DNA of 64,000 nt from Mycolicibacterium iranicum (GTDB lineage Bacteria > Actinomycetota > Actinomycetes > Mycobacteriales > Mycobacteriaceae), in contig NZ_JACHVU010000002.1 in the NCBI RefSeq assembly GCF_014190915.1, forward strand, positions 1 through 64,000. The letters are read 5' to 3'. Position 1 is the first letter of the stretch; the number at the start of each line of letters is the position of its first letter. Positions 1-7,817 of the stretch are shown here, piece by piece. The notes under the pieces are model-generated. The model did not search any database. It was not told the DNA's origin and was given only the letters and a program-made list of their open reading frames with translations. The position numbers and the translations under genes were made by a program.

Positions 1-103
1 GCTCTGGCTGCACACCTACAATCTCCATCGCGGCCACACAGCACTCGGCGGTCAACCACCAGCCAGCCGTGTACCTAACATGTCAGGTCAGTACAGCTAG
101 CCG

Positions 104-160
104 CGACTTCTGCACCAGCGCTGTCAGCCGCCGGGGCGAACGACCCTGATGCAGAAGTCG
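104..160. repeat. Inverted repeat in the left intergenic region
   Basis: An 11-base arm CGACTTCTGCA (104-114) is repeated exactly in inverted orientation at 150-160, separated by 35 bases. The stretch 1-170 has no convincing gene; this repeat is its only clear structure. It sits just beyond the 3' end of the SDR gene, so it could be a long-loop hairpin that ends transcription, or a dispersed intergenic repeat. No poly-T tract follows it. Confidence 0.5.
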
Positions 161-170
161 GCAACGAACG

Positions 171-1037
171 CTAGCCCTGCTTCGCGGATCCCTCGATCAC
201 GCCCTGGGCGGCCCGTGCGCGGTCCTCGTAGGCCTTGCGCTCGGTGACGTCGAAGTCCAGGAACACGTCGGCCAGCCCCAGCTTCTTGTTCATCCAGCGC
301 CGGCCCTTCGGTGGCAGCATCTGCGCGGCCTGCGCGGTGAACCGCAGCGGCGGGGGCACCGACACGTGGGTCTTCGGCTTGTCGAGCGTCTTGACGATCG
401 CCGCGGCGATGTCCTGCGGCTCGACCGGCTTGATGGCGCCGCCGGACTTGGTGCCCGAGATCAGTTCGGTGTTGGTGAACGGCGGCATGATCACCGACAC
501 GTCGACGCCGTGGGGCGCCATTTCGTCGGCGAGCGCCGTCGACAGGCCGACGACCGCGTACTTCGCCCCGACGTAGACCACCTGGCCCGGCAACGGGATC
601 ACACCCGACAGCGAGGCGATGTTGATGATGTGGCCGCTACGGCGCGCGACCATGTCGGGCAGTGCGAGCCGGCAGCCGGTGAGCACGCCGTAGACGTTGA
701 CCTCCAGGGAGGAACGCACCGACTGCTCGGTCTCCTCCAGGAACGGTCCCACCGGCATGACGCCCGCGTTGTTGATCAGGACGTCGATGTGGCCGCCGCC
801 GTCGGTGCGGGCCTTGTCCAGGAACGTCGCGAAGGACTCCCGGTCGGTCACGTCGAGCGGGTAGCCCGACACCGATCCGAGGTTGGTCAAAGTGGCGACC
901 GACGACTCCTGCAGGGCGACGTCGCGGTCGCCGATGACCACGCGCGCACCGCGCTTGAGCAGGGCCTCGGCAGTCGCATAGCCAATGCCTCGAGCGGCGC
1001 CGGTGATGGCGATGGTCTTGCCGCGGATGTTGTCCAT
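171..1037 (-). CDS. Short-chain dehydrogenase/reductase (SDR)
   Basis: Predicted classical SDR of 288 residues that should oxidise or reduce an unknown alcohol/ketone with NAD(P). Near the N-terminus it carries the Rossmann motif TGAARGIG, followed by the NNAG motif, a Ser in INIASLSG, and the catalytic YVGAK. The start was placed at ATG 1037 because the conserved fold begins immediately after it. The reading frame continues upstream without a credible start, and a leaderless -10 box (TAAAGT) lies 8 bases before this ATG. That box overlaps a 22-base palindrome, so the gene is probably repressor-controlled. It is the last minus-strand gene after the MDMPI and DUF899 genes, separated by 67 bases. 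The substrate cannot be inferred. Confidence 0.88.
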   Translation of the reverse strand: MDNIRGKTIAITGAARGIGYATAEALLKRGARVVIGDRDVALQESSVATLTNLGSVSGYPLDVTDRESFATFLDKARTDGGGHIDVLINNAGVMPVGPFLEETEQSVRSSLEVNVYGVLTGCRLALPDMVARRSGHIINIASLSGVIPLPGQVVYVGAKYAVVGLSTALADEMAPHGVDVSVIMPPFTNTELISGTKSGGAIKPVEPQDIAAAIVKTLDKPKTHVSVPPPLRFTAQAAQMLPPKGRRWMNKKLGLADVFLDFDVTERKAYEDRARAAQGVIEGSAKQG

Positions 1038-1043
1038 GCGGCG

Positions 1044-1065
1044 AAACTTTACACGTGTCAAGTTT
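1044..1065 (-). promoter_or_regulatory. 22-bp palindromic operator over a leaderless promoter
   Basis: AAACTTTACAC followed by GTGTCAAGTTT forms an 11+11 palindrome with a single mismatched pair. On the minus strand it contains TAAAGT, a good mycobacterial -10 box, 8 bases before the SDR start codon. A dimeric repressor of TetR type bound here would block the SDR promoter. The regulator is not identified in the window. Confidence 0.65.
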
Positions 1066-1104
1066 CTGGCGGAAGGGGGTCCGCCGGGGGGTGCGGTGCC
1101 GCAG

Positions 1105-1782
1105 TCACTCGATGACGTCGACGGTCGCAGGCCCGAACAGGCACAGGTGGTCGAGGACGGGCGCGGGGTCGCCCGTCCAGTCCATCGCGGCGAGCTGCGC
1201 GGGGCTGCGACGGCCGGTCCGCCAGCGCGTGGCCTCGAAACATGTTGTGCGCAGTAGCAATTGCGCATCTCCGGCGGGTCCGGCGCGGTACTGCCCGTCC
1301 TCGACCTCCACGCGCAGAGGTACCGGGGTGCGCAGGGCCGAGAGCAGTCGGTGGGCGGTCCAGCGGACCGATTCCGCGTCCCGCGCACCGGGCCTGCCGA
1401 GGGCCGAGCGGATGTCGTGCTCGTGACAGGTGATGTCGCCCAGCGGCGGTTCGAGCCCGTCGGCGCGCGCTCTCTCGGTCAGGCCCTGCGCCGCCGCACG
1501 CCAGAGTCCGAGCAGCGCCGACTCGTCCTCGTCGTCGAAGCGACGGATGTGTTCGGCGGTCTGGGCGTCGGTCGGTGCGCCGGCCAGCGAACCCGCCACC
1601 CAGTCCTGGGCGACCGCGACCAGGTGTGAGACCACGTCCCGCACCGTCCAGCCGGGACAGGCGGGGACGTCTGCCCGCCAGGCCGCGGGATCGGCGTCTG
1701 TCATCAGATCCTCGATGCGCTCTCGTGCGTCGTGGTAGATCGACGCCGCACGCTCGGCCTCACTGCCGGGCACAGTGGTCAC
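1105..1782 (-). CDS. Maleylpyruvate isomerase (MDMPI) family, DinB-like protein
   Basis: Protein of 225 residues from the mycothiol-dependent maleylpyruvate isomerase / DinB-like four-helix family. The N-terminal half has the family's helix with PGWTVRDVVSHL, and a second metal-site region reads CHEHDIRSAL, giving His, Glu and His residues placed like the family's metal ligands. Such proteins are metal-dependent and several act with mycothiol, but most mycobacterial paralogues have no known substrate. The start is GTG 1782. The gene overlaps the end of the DUF899 gene by 23 bases, so the two are probably co-translated. Family assignment is firm; the reaction is unknown. Confidence 0.8.
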   Translation of the reverse strand: MTTVPGSEAERAASIYHDARERIEDLMTDADPAAWRADVPACPGWTVRDVVSHLVAVAQDWVAGSLAGAPTDAQTAEHIRRFDDEDESALLGLWRAAAQGLTERARADGLEPPLGDITCHEHDIRSALGRPGARDAESVRWTAHRLLSALRTPVPLRVEVEDGQYRAGPAGDAQLLLRTTCFEATRWRTGRRSPAQLAAMDWTGDPAPVLDHLCLFGPATVDVIE

Positions 1783-2548
1783 ACTCTTCGACGGGGCGCG
1801 GCGGGCGCGGATCGCTGGGATCCCCGGGGTCGGGATCGCCGAACCAGCGGCCCGGTTCGGTCGCGCCGTAGGTGTCGTGCCAGCACCACCATTCGTAGGG
1901 TGCGGACTGGGGATAACCGGGTGGCGAATCCTCCCAGGTCTCCTGCCGCCCCAGTGCCGTGATGTCGAGAAAGTTCCAGGTGTTGACGAAGGCCTCGTCG
2001 CCGCGGCCGTTGACGAAGTAGGTGCGGTACACGCGATCTCCCTCCTCGTCCGGCCAGCGGATGAAAGCGTTCGTTCCGTGCCACAGGTCGACGCCGAAAT
2101 CGACGTCGAAGGCCCCGTCTGCGTCCGGAATCATGGTGTACCAGGGAATGTCCCAGCCCATCCGGGCCTTCATGGCGTCGAGTTCGGCCTGGGGTCCGCG
2201 TGAGGTGTACACCAGGGTGGTGTCCCGGGCGTTGAGGTGGGCGAGGTTGCCGATGTGGTCGGCCATCAGGGAGCAGCCCACGCATCCGTGCTGCGGCCAG
2301 TCGCCCAGGCCGGGGTCCATGAACGCCCGGTAGACGATCAGCTGTCTGCGCCCGGCGAACAGGTCGAGCAGGGTCACGGTGCCGTCGGGACCGTCGAACC
2401 GGTAGTCCTTCTCGACCGGTGTCCACGGCATGCGGCGACGCTCGGCGGCCATCGCGTCGCGCGCTTTCGTCAGCTCCTTCTCCTTCGTCAACATGCCGGC
2501 CAGGGCCGCCTCCCACTCCGACGCCGTCACGATCCGCGGTGGCTCCAC
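1760..2548 (-). CDS. DUF899 thioredoxin-like fold protein
   Basis: Protein of 262 residues of the DUF899 family, a thioredoxin-fold group of unknown function. Hallmarks visible are the N-terminal EWEAALAGMLTKEKELT segment, an LLDLFAGRRQLIVYRAFM block, the WPQHGCVGCSLMADH motif with a Cys-x-x-Cys pair, and the conserved central and C-terminal WHDTYG regions. The start is GTG 2548, preceded by the strong ribosome binding site GGAAGGAG. It is transcribed divergently from an arsR gene across an 88-base gap containing two copies of an ArsR-type operator, so it is probably a target of that regulator. DUF899 genes often neighbour ArsR and SRPBCC genes, as here. Confidence 0.85.
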   Translation of the reverse strand: MEPPRIVTASEWEAALAGMLTKEKELTKARDAMAAERRRMPWTPVEKDYRFDGPDGTVTLLDLFAGRRQLIVYRAFMDPGLGDWPQHGCVGCSLMADHIGNLAHLNARDTTLVYTSRGPQAELDAMKARMGWDIPWYTMIPDADGAFDVDFGVDLWHGTNAFIRWPDEEGDRVYRTYFVNGRGDEAFVNTWNFLDITALGRQETWEDSPPGYPQSAPYEWWCWHDTYGATEPGRWFGDPDPGDPSDPRPPRPVEECDHCARQ

Positions 2549-2570
2549 GCGATCTCCTTCCGCTCAAAAC

Positions 2571-2590
2571 ATTCAACATAACCGTTGAAT
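2571..2590. promoter_or_regulatory. ArsR-type operator 1 (DUF899 side)
   Basis: ATTCAAC and GTTGAAT form a perfect 7-base inverted repeat with a 6-base spacer. On the minus strand the site contains TATGTT, a plausible -10 box for the DUF899 gene. It is the stronger of two related sites between the divergent genes, and its placement suggests autoregulation by the adjacent ArsR protein. Confidence 0.7.
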
Positions 2591-2623
2591 GATGACATCC
2601 TCAGGAGACCATGGCCGCGGCGC

Positions 2624-2644
2624 TATAGTCAACAGAATGGTTGA
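2624..2644 (+). promoter_or_regulatory. arsR leaderless promoter with ArsR-type operator 2
   Basis: The -10 box TATAGT (2624-2629) lies 7 bases before the ATG at 2637, as in leaderless mycobacterial genes. TCAAC (2629-2633) and GTTGA (2640-2644) form a shorter copy of the neighbouring operator with the same 6-base spacing. The right half lies inside the first codons. Bound repressor would cover both -10 and start codon. Confidence 0.7.
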
Positions 2645-2969
2645 AGATTCGGTGCTCGATCGCGCGTATGCGGCGCTGGCCGATCCCACCCGCCGCCGTC
2701 TGCTGGAGGCCCTGCGTGGCGGCGATGCCCGCATCACCGATCTGGCCGCGCCGCTGCCCATGACGTTCGCGGGGGTGTCCCGTCACATCGGCGTGCTGGA
2801 GACCGCGGGTCTGGTCCGCCGCGAGGTGCGGGGCCGCGAACACTGGCTCTCGCTGCAGCCCGACGGCCTCGCGGCGGCGCGCGGGTGGATGGAGGAGCAG
2901 ACCGAGTTCTGGTCGAGTCGCGCCGACGCGTTGTCCGAGCGGCTCCGCCGGAAGGGCCGGGGCCGGTGA
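2637..2969 (+). CDS. ArsR/SmtB-family winged-helix repressor
   Basis: Small regulator of 110 residues. It shows the ALADPTRRRLLEAL opening typical of ArsR proteins, a helix-turn-helix (ITDLAAPLPMTFAGVSRHIGVLETAGLV) and the wing RREVRGREHWLSL. It has no Cys-rich metal site, so it is more likely a member of the metal-independent SdpR-like group commonly paired with SRPBCC proteins. The start at 2637 was chosen over an upstream in-frame ATG because of the leaderless TATAGT box. It overlaps the SRPBCC gene by four bases (GTGA) and probably controls both that gene and the divergent DUF899 gene through two inverted repeats. Confidence 0.9.
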   Translation: MVEDSVLDRAYAALADPTRRRLLEALRGGDARITDLAAPLPMTFAGVSRHIGVLETAGLVRREVRGREHWLSLQPDGLAAARGWMEEQTEFWSSRADALSERLRRKGRGR

Positions 2970-3418
2970 ACCGGGGACCGGCGGGCGACAACCCGGTGGT
3001 GCGGGTGCAGCGCGTCCTGCCCGCGGTACCCGAGGTGGTGTTCGACGAATGGCTGGATCCCGAGGCGCTCGCCGATTGGATGTGCCCGCGCCCGTCGCGC
3101 TGTGTGGCGGTCGCCATCGACGCACGGGTGGGCGGTCGGGTCCGGTTCGACGTCGACGACGTCGGCCGCCTGATCCTGATCACCGGGCAGTTCCTCGACA
3201 TCGACCGGCCGAATCGGTTGCGCTTCACCTGGAGCCATTCCGGGTGGTCTGATCCGACGGCGACCAGCATCGTGGAGGTGGTCTTCGAACCCCACGGCCG
3301 AGACGAGACGCTGATGTCCATCGAGCACTCCCTGCTGCCGGCCGAGGCGGTCGACGATCACGATGAGGGTTGGCTGCTGACCGTGCAGCAGTTCGCGGCC
3401 GTGCTCGCTCAACGGTGA
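2966..3418 (+). CDS. SRPBCC (AHSA1-type) ligand-binding protein
   Basis: Protein of 150 residues with the START/Bet v 1-like AHSA1 fold. Typical blocks are RVLPAVPEVVFDEWLDPEALADWM near the N-terminus, GGRVRFDVDDVGRLILITGQFLDIDRP in the middle, and a C-terminal GWLLTVQQFAAVL helix. Members bind hydrophobic ligands; the physiological ligand is unknown. The start is GTG 2966, overlapping the arsR stop as GTGA, which fits the very common ArsR-SRPBCC two-gene unit in actinobacteria. Likely co-repressed by its partner. Confidence 0.88.
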   Translation: MNRGPAGDNPVVRVQRVLPAVPEVVFDEWLDPEALADWMCPRPSRCVAVAIDARVGGRVRFDVDDVGRLILITGQFLDIDRPNRLRFTWSHSGWSDPTATSIVEVVFEPHGRDETLMSIEHSLLPAEAVDDHDEGWLLTVQQFAAVLAQR

Positions 3419-3445
3419 GCGGCCGAATATCCGCTCACGGTGAGC
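3407..3445. repeat. Repeated palindromic element between SRPBCC and GNAT genes
   Basis: GCTCAACGGTGAGC (3407-3420, spanning the SRPBCC stop codon) and GCTCACGGTGAGC (3433-3445) are near-identical. The second is a perfect palindrome of 6+1+6. They lie 26 bases apart centre to centre, so they could face the same side of the helix. They may be an operator pair for the downstream GNAT/monooxygenase unit or small terminator hairpins. Confidence 0.45.
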
Positions 3446-3489
3446 AAATGGCCCGTCCGGGAAATGCCGCGGGCGTGCCTGCGTTAGAC

Positions 3490-3993
3490 ATGGAGGTGAT
3501 GTCCGTTCCGGCTGTGGGTGAAGTGCACTTCGTGGCGGTGGGCCAGGACGATCCGCTGGCCGCCCCGCTCATCGACGACCTCGCGCTCGAATACGCCGAG
3601 CGGTACGGCGGACAGCGCGACCGGGTGCACGCCTGGCTGCGGGGTTACCCGGCCAAGGAGTTCGAGGCGCCGGGCGGCGGTCTGATGGTGGGGCTTCTCG
3701 ACGGCCGACCGGTCACGGGTGGGGCGTTCCGGCGCTTCGACGACACGACGGCCGAACTGAAGCGGATCTGGACCGACCGCGGCCACCGGCGCCGCGGCTA
3801 CGGCCGAGCACTGGTGGCCCGGCTGGAGGACGACATCGCGACGGCGGGCTACACCCGGGTCTACCTGACCACCGGGGACCGTCAACCCGAGGCGGTGGCG
3901 TTGTACTCGTCGATGGGGTACCGCCGCCTGGACGAGCCGCTGCCCGCCGAGGGCGAGGTCTACCCGATCGCATTCCTGAAGGTGCTGCGATGA
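3490..3993 (+). CDS. GNAT-family N-acetyltransferase
   Basis: Acetyltransferase of about 167 residues. The acetyl-CoA site is recognisable as TDRGHRRRGYGRALVARLE, the R/Q-x-x-G-x-G/A signature, followed by the C-terminal EAVALYSSMGYRRL block of the GNAT fold. The target is unknown. ATG 3490 was chosen; an in-frame ATG at 3499 is possible, and no clear ribosome binding site decides between them. The gene overlaps the first flavin monooxygenase by four bases (ATGA), so it is part of that operon. Co-transcription with three LLM enzymes suggests it modifies a substrate, product or toxic intermediate of the same pathway; that is inference. Confidence 0.83.
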   Translation: MEVMSVPAVGEVHFVAVGQDDPLAAPLIDDLALEYAERYGGQRDRVHAWLRGYPAKEFEAPGGGLMVGLLDGRPVTGGAFRRFDDTTAELKRIWTDRGHRRRGYGRALVARLEDDIATAGYTRVYLTTGDRQPEAVALYSSMGYRRLDEPLPAEGEVYPIAFLKVLR

Positions 3994-5081
3994 CGGCCGA
4001 GACGCACGTCGCCGTCGCGCTGGACGGTCACGGCTGGCATCCCGAGGCGTGGCGGCACGCCGGGGACTCGCAGCCGGTGACCAGCGGCAGGTACTGGACC
4101 GGGCTGGTGCAGACCGCCGAACGGGGATTCCTGGATTTCGTCACGTTCGACGATTCGCTGAGTCCGCAGCGCCGGCGGCGCCCCGATGTGCATCCGCGCT
4201 GGCTTGCCGGGCGCCCCGACGCGGTGCTGGTCGCGGCCCGCGTGGCGCCCGTTACCCGCGACATCGGGTTGATCCCGGTGGCCACCACCACGCACACCGA
4301 GCCGTTCCACGTCTCGAAAGCCATTGCCACGCTGGACCACATCACGCGGGGCCGGGCGGGGTGGCAGGTCAGGATCAGCAGCTCCCGGCACGAGGCCGAG
4401 TTGTTCGGCCGGCGCGACCCCGAGGACCTCGGAGACCTGTTCGCCGAAGCAGGCGACCACGTGGAGGTCGTCCGCAGGCTCTGGGACAGCTGGGAGGACG
4501 ACGCCGTCCTCCGCGACACCGCGACCGGCCGCTACCTCGACCGGGACAAACTGCACTACATCGACTTCCACGGTCCGTTCTTCTCCGTCAAGGGCCCGTC
4601 CATCACTCCGCGCCCCCCGCAGGGTCAGCCCGTCGTCGCGGCGTTGGCGCACAATCCGCGTGTCTACGAATTTGCCGCGCGCAGTGCTGATCTGGTGTTC
4701 ATCACCCCGTCCGGTGACGGCTCCGTCTCCACTCTCCGCGCCGAGGTGGCGCAGGCCGGGGGTGGTCATCTGCTGGTCTACGCCGATCTCTACGTGACCT
4801 TCGCCGGCGTCGTCGACGAGCGCTCGGATGCCGAGGTCTTCGCGGGCAGTCCGGCCGAACTCGCCGAGAAGATCCTGCACTGGCACGACCTCGGACTGGA
4901 CGGCATACGGCTGCGGCCCGCCGTCCACGCGACCGATCTGCCCGTACTCGTCGACGAGGTGATCCCGCTGCTGCAGCGCGCCAACCGGTTCCGTACCGGG
5001 TATCGCAGCGGTGAGACGCTGCGCCGGCGGCTCGGGCTCCCGGTCGCACGTAATCGCCATGCCGTGGAAAGGATCTCGTGA
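3990..5081 (+). CDS. LLM-class flavin-dependent monooxygenase (NtaA/SnaA/DszA-like), first of three
   Basis: Bacterial-luciferase-fold oxidoreductase of 363 residues. The opening GHGWHPEAW and TGLVQTAERGFLDFVTF blocks, the central HVSKAIATLDHITRGRAGWQV motif and VEVVRRLWDSWEDDAV place it in the reduced-FMN subgroup with NtaA, SnaA and DszA, which cleave C-N or C-S bonds in chelators, sulfones or similar compounds. It needs FMNH2 from a separate reductase, none of which is encoded nearby. At 363 residues it is shorter than the third paralogue here (441), mainly in the C-terminal half. It overlaps the GNAT gene (ATGA) and the next LLM gene (GTGA). The substrate cannot be read from sequence. Confidence 0.85.
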   Translation: MTAETHVAVALDGHGWHPEAWRHAGDSQPVTSGRYWTGLVQTAERGFLDFVTFDDSLSPQRRRRPDVHPRWLAGRPDAVLVAARVAPVTRDIGLIPVATTTHTEPFHVSKAIATLDHITRGRAGWQVRISSSRHEAELFGRRDPEDLGDLFAEAGDHVEVVRRLWDSWEDDAVLRDTATGRYLDRDKLHYIDFHGPFFSVKGPSITPRPPQGQPVVAALAHNPRVYEFAARSADLVFITPSGDGSVSTLRAEVAQAGGGHLLVYADLYVTFAGVVDERSDAEVFAGSPAELAEKILHWHDLGLDGIRLRPAVHATDLPVLVDEVIPLLQRANRFRTGYRSGETLRRRLGLPVARNRHAVERIS

Positions 5082-6202
5082 CCATCCCGCTGTCGATCCT
5101 GGATCTCTCACCGGTGCCCGAGGGCGCCGACGCCGCCACGGCTCTGCGCAACACCGTCGATCTCGCCCGCCACGCAGAACACTGGGGCTACAAGCGGTTC
5201 TGGGTCGCCGAGCACCACTTCGGCGCCGTGGCGAGCTCCGCCCCGGCCGTTCTGATCGGCCAGATCGCCGCCGCCACCGACACCATTCGCGTCGGCGCCG
5301 CGGCGGTCCAGCTCGGACAGACCACCGCGGTCGCCGTGGTGGAGGCCTTCGGAATGCTCGACGCCTTTCATCCCGGTCGCATCGATCTCGGCGTCGGCCG
5401 GTCCGGTCAGCGGCGCCGGGACGCGCGGCGCGACGCCGACCGGCCGCGGACCCCGAAGCCGGTCCCGCCGTGGCGGGAGGTCGACGGGGTGGTCATCCCG
5501 GCGCCGTTCGACCTGACGACGCTGATGCGCAACCCCCGGCTCAGAGCCCGGATGTCGGTGCTGCAGCAACCCGAGGCGGTCGCACCAGATTTCGCGGATC
5601 AGGTCGCCGACATCCTGGCGATGCTCGCGGGAACCTACGCGATCGACGGCGCCGAGGCGCACGCCGTTCCCGGCGAGGGTTCGGCACTGATCCCGTGGGT
5701 GTTCGGCAGCAGCAAGGGGCAGAGTGCGCGTGTGGCGGCCGCGCACGGGCTGCCGTTCGTGGCCAGCTACCACATCACGCCGGCGACCGCGCTGGACGCC
5801 GTGACGGTGTACCGCTCCGAATTCCGGCCCTCGGCAACGCTTTCCGAGCCCTACGTGGTGGTCTCCGCCGACGTGGTCGTGGCCGACGACACCGAGACCG
5901 CGCGGCACCTCGCGTCCAGTTACGGACACTGGGTGCACTCGATCCGCACCGGGGACGGGCCGGCGCCGTATCCCGACCCCGACCACCTCGCCCCGCTCTC
6001 ACCGGATCAGCGGGCGCTCGTCGAGGACCGTCTGGCCACCCAGTTCGTCGGCGACCCGGATGAGGTCGCCCGGCGTCTGCACGCCCTGCAGAAGGTCAGC
6101 GGCGCCGACGAACTCGTGATCACCTCGGTGACACACGGTCACGCCGACCGCCTGCGCTCACACCAGCTGCTCGCCCGGCGATGGTTCGGCGATGTCGGCT
6201 GA
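5078..6202 (+). CDS. LLM-class flavin-dependent oxidoreductase (MsnO8-like), second of three
   Basis: Luciferase-like protein of 374 residues. The N-terminal PLSILDLSPVPEG block, the WGYKRFWVAEHHFGAVASSAPAVLIGQIAA motif and GAAAVQLGQTTAVAVVEAFGML are those of the MsnO8 subgroup, which is distinct from the NtaA-like enzymes on either side. The start is GTG 5078, overlapping the preceding stop as GTGA; its own end overlaps the third LLM gene by 11 bases. The tight arrangement implies coordinated synthesis and successive oxidation steps on one compound. Residues 107-130 are unusually Arg-rich (a GQRRRDARRDADRPR stretch), a local oddity rather than a known motif. Confidence 0.84.
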   Translation: MTIPLSILDLSPVPEGADAATALRNTVDLARHAEHWGYKRFWVAEHHFGAVASSAPAVLIGQIAAATDTIRVGAAAVQLGQTTAVAVVEAFGMLDAFHPGRIDLGVGRSGQRRRDARRDADRPRTPKPVPPWREVDGVVIPAPFDLTTLMRNPRLRARMSVLQQPEAVAPDFADQVADILAMLAGTYAIDGAEAHAVPGEGSALIPWVFGSSKGQSARVAAAHGLPFVASYHITPATALDAVTVYRSEFRPSATLSEPYVVVSADVVVADDTETARHLASSYGHWVHSIRTGDGPAPYPDPDHLAPLSPDQRALVEDRLATQFVGDPDEVARRLHALQKVSGADELVITSVTHGHADRLRSHQLLARRWFGDVG

Positions 6203-7517
6203 GCCGCGCAAGCAGATCCACCTCGGCGCGCACTTCCCCGGGGTCAACAACACGACGGTGTGGTCGGACCCCTCCTCGGGCAGCCAGATCGACTTCGACT
6301 CCTTCGCCCACCTGGCCCGTACCGCCGAACGCGGCCTGTTCGACTTCTTCTTCCTGGCCGAGGGACTACGGCTGCGCGAACACCGCGGCCGCATCCACGA
6401 TCTCGACGTCGTCGGCCGACCCGACACGTTCACCGTCCTGGCGGCGCTGGCCGCCGTCACCGACCGGCTCGGCCTCGTCGGCACGATCAACACGACGTTC
6501 AACGAACCGTTCGAGGTGGCACGGCAGTTCGCGACGCTGGACCACCTGTCCGACGGCCGCGCCGGCTGGAACATGGTCACGTCATCCGACGCGTTCACCG
6601 GCGAGAACTTCCGCCGCGGTGGGTTCCTCGACCATGCCGACCGCTACCACCGCGCCGACGAGTTCCTCACCGTGGCGCAGCGGTTCTGGGACAGCTGGGC
6701 CGCCGACGCCGTTCTGGCGGAACGGGAGTCGGGCCGCTATGTCGACCCTGACCGCATCCGGGCGGTCGACCACCACGGTGTGCACTTCGACGTCCGGGGT
6801 GTCGCGACCCTGCCACCCATGCCGCAGCAGTATCCCGTCCTGCTTCAGGCCGGGGACTCCGCCGACGGCAGGGCCTTCGGTGCCCGCCGGGCCGACGCGC
6901 TGTTCACCCTGCATGCGGAGCTGGACGCGGGCCGCCGGTACTACGCCGACGTCAAGGCCAAGGCCGCCGCGGCCGGCCGGGACCCCGACCGCCTCAAAGT
7001 CTTCCCGGCCGCGTCCTTCGTCCTCGGCGACACCGCCGACGACGCCCACGAGAAGGCCAGGCACATCCGTCTTCAGCAGGTCAGCGGACCCACCGCCCTT
7101 GCGATGCTCGAACAGGTCTGGCAGTGCGACCTCTCCGGCTACGACCCGGACGGCCCGCTGCCCGACGTCGACCCGGTCGACGATCCGACACTCAGCCAGG
7201 GGCGGGTGCGCCACGGCGATCCCCGGGCGGTCGCCGCCGCCTGGCGTGAACGCGCCGAGGCGGACAACCTGAGCATCCGCGAGCTCGTGATCGCGGTGAC
7301 CAGCAGGCAGCAGTTCGTCGGCACCGCCGCGCACATCGCCGACGAGATCGACCTGCACGTGCAGACCGACGCCTGCGACGGGTTCATCCTGGTGCCGCAC
7401 CTGACGCCACACGGCCTCGACGAATTCGTCGACTCGGTGGTGCCTCTGCTGCAGGAGCGCGGCAGTTTCCGCGGCGAGTACTCCGGCGACACCCTGCGCG
7501 GGCATCTGGGCCTATAG
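6192..7517 (+). CDS. NtaA/DmoA-family FMN-dependent monooxygenase, third of three
   Basis: Full-length (441 residues) monooxygenase of the NtaA/SnaA/DszA group, working with FMNH2 and oxygen. Diagnostic blocks are HLGAHFPGVNNTTVW at the start, ARTAERGLFDFFFLAEGLRLRE, the FATLDHLSDGRAGWNMVTS motif, RYHRADEFLTVAQRFWDSW, and a C-terminal DGFILVPHLTPHGLDEFVD. Family members oxidise nitrilotriacetate, EDTA, dimethyl sulfide or dibenzothiophene sulfone. Conservation here is strong enough to name the family but not the substrate. It closes a four-gene unit with a GNAT and two other LLM enzymes. Confidence 0.88.
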   Translation: MSAEPRKQIHLGAHFPGVNNTTVWSDPSSGSQIDFDSFAHLARTAERGLFDFFFLAEGLRLREHRGRIHDLDVVGRPDTFTVLAALAAVTDRLGLVGTINTTFNEPFEVARQFATLDHLSDGRAGWNMVTSSDAFTGENFRRGGFLDHADRYHRADEFLTVAQRFWDSWAADAVLAERESGRYVDPDRIRAVDHHGVHFDVRGVATLPPMPQQYPVLLQAGDSADGRAFGARRADALFTLHAELDAGRRYYADVKAKAAAAGRDPDRLKVFPAASFVLGDTADDAHEKARHIRLQQVSGPTALAMLEQVWQCDLSGYDPDGPLPDVDPVDDPTLSQGRVRHGDPRAVAAAWRERAEADNLSIRELVIAVTSRQQFVGTAAHIADEIDLHVQTDACDGFILVPHLTPHGLDEFVDSVVPLLQERGSFRGEYSGDTLRGHLGL

Positions 7518-7526
7518 GCTTGCCCT

Positions 7527-7817
7527 GTGTCGCAGGCGACCGTGGGCTGGGTGTTGCTGGCCGCTGCCGCACTGACATTCGTCCTCGGCGGGGTGTCGCG
7601 CCTCTACATCGGCACCAGGCGTGACAGCGCCGCGGTGCGCCGCATCGTCCACACGTTCCGCCGCACCGGCATCGCCCGTGTCCTGTTCGGGCGTTTCGAC
7701 GACGACGTGCTCGACGACGACGAGCTCGACACGATGATCCTGATGCCGTCGATCGTCGTGGCCTGCGGGCTGGCGCTGACGGCCATCTTCCTGCTCTTCT
7801 ACGGCAGCTTGGCCTGA
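7527..7817 (+). CDS. Small two-helix membrane protein
   Basis: Unrecognised 96-residue protein starting at GTG 7527. It has two hydrophobic segments, residues about 6-26 (VGWVLLAAAALTFVLGGVS) and 74-93 ([19 protein letters not shown]). Between them is a polar loop that is first basic, then strongly acidic (FDDDVLDDDELD). The C-terminal 19 bases overlap the convergent MBL gene. It follows the third LLM gene after only nine bases and may be read through from that operon. No function can be assigned. Confidence 0.65.
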   Translation: MSQATVGWVLLAAAALTFVLGGVSRLYIGTRRDSAAVRRIVHTFRRTGIARVLFGRFDDDVLDDDELDTMILMPSIVVACGLALTAIFLLFYGSLA

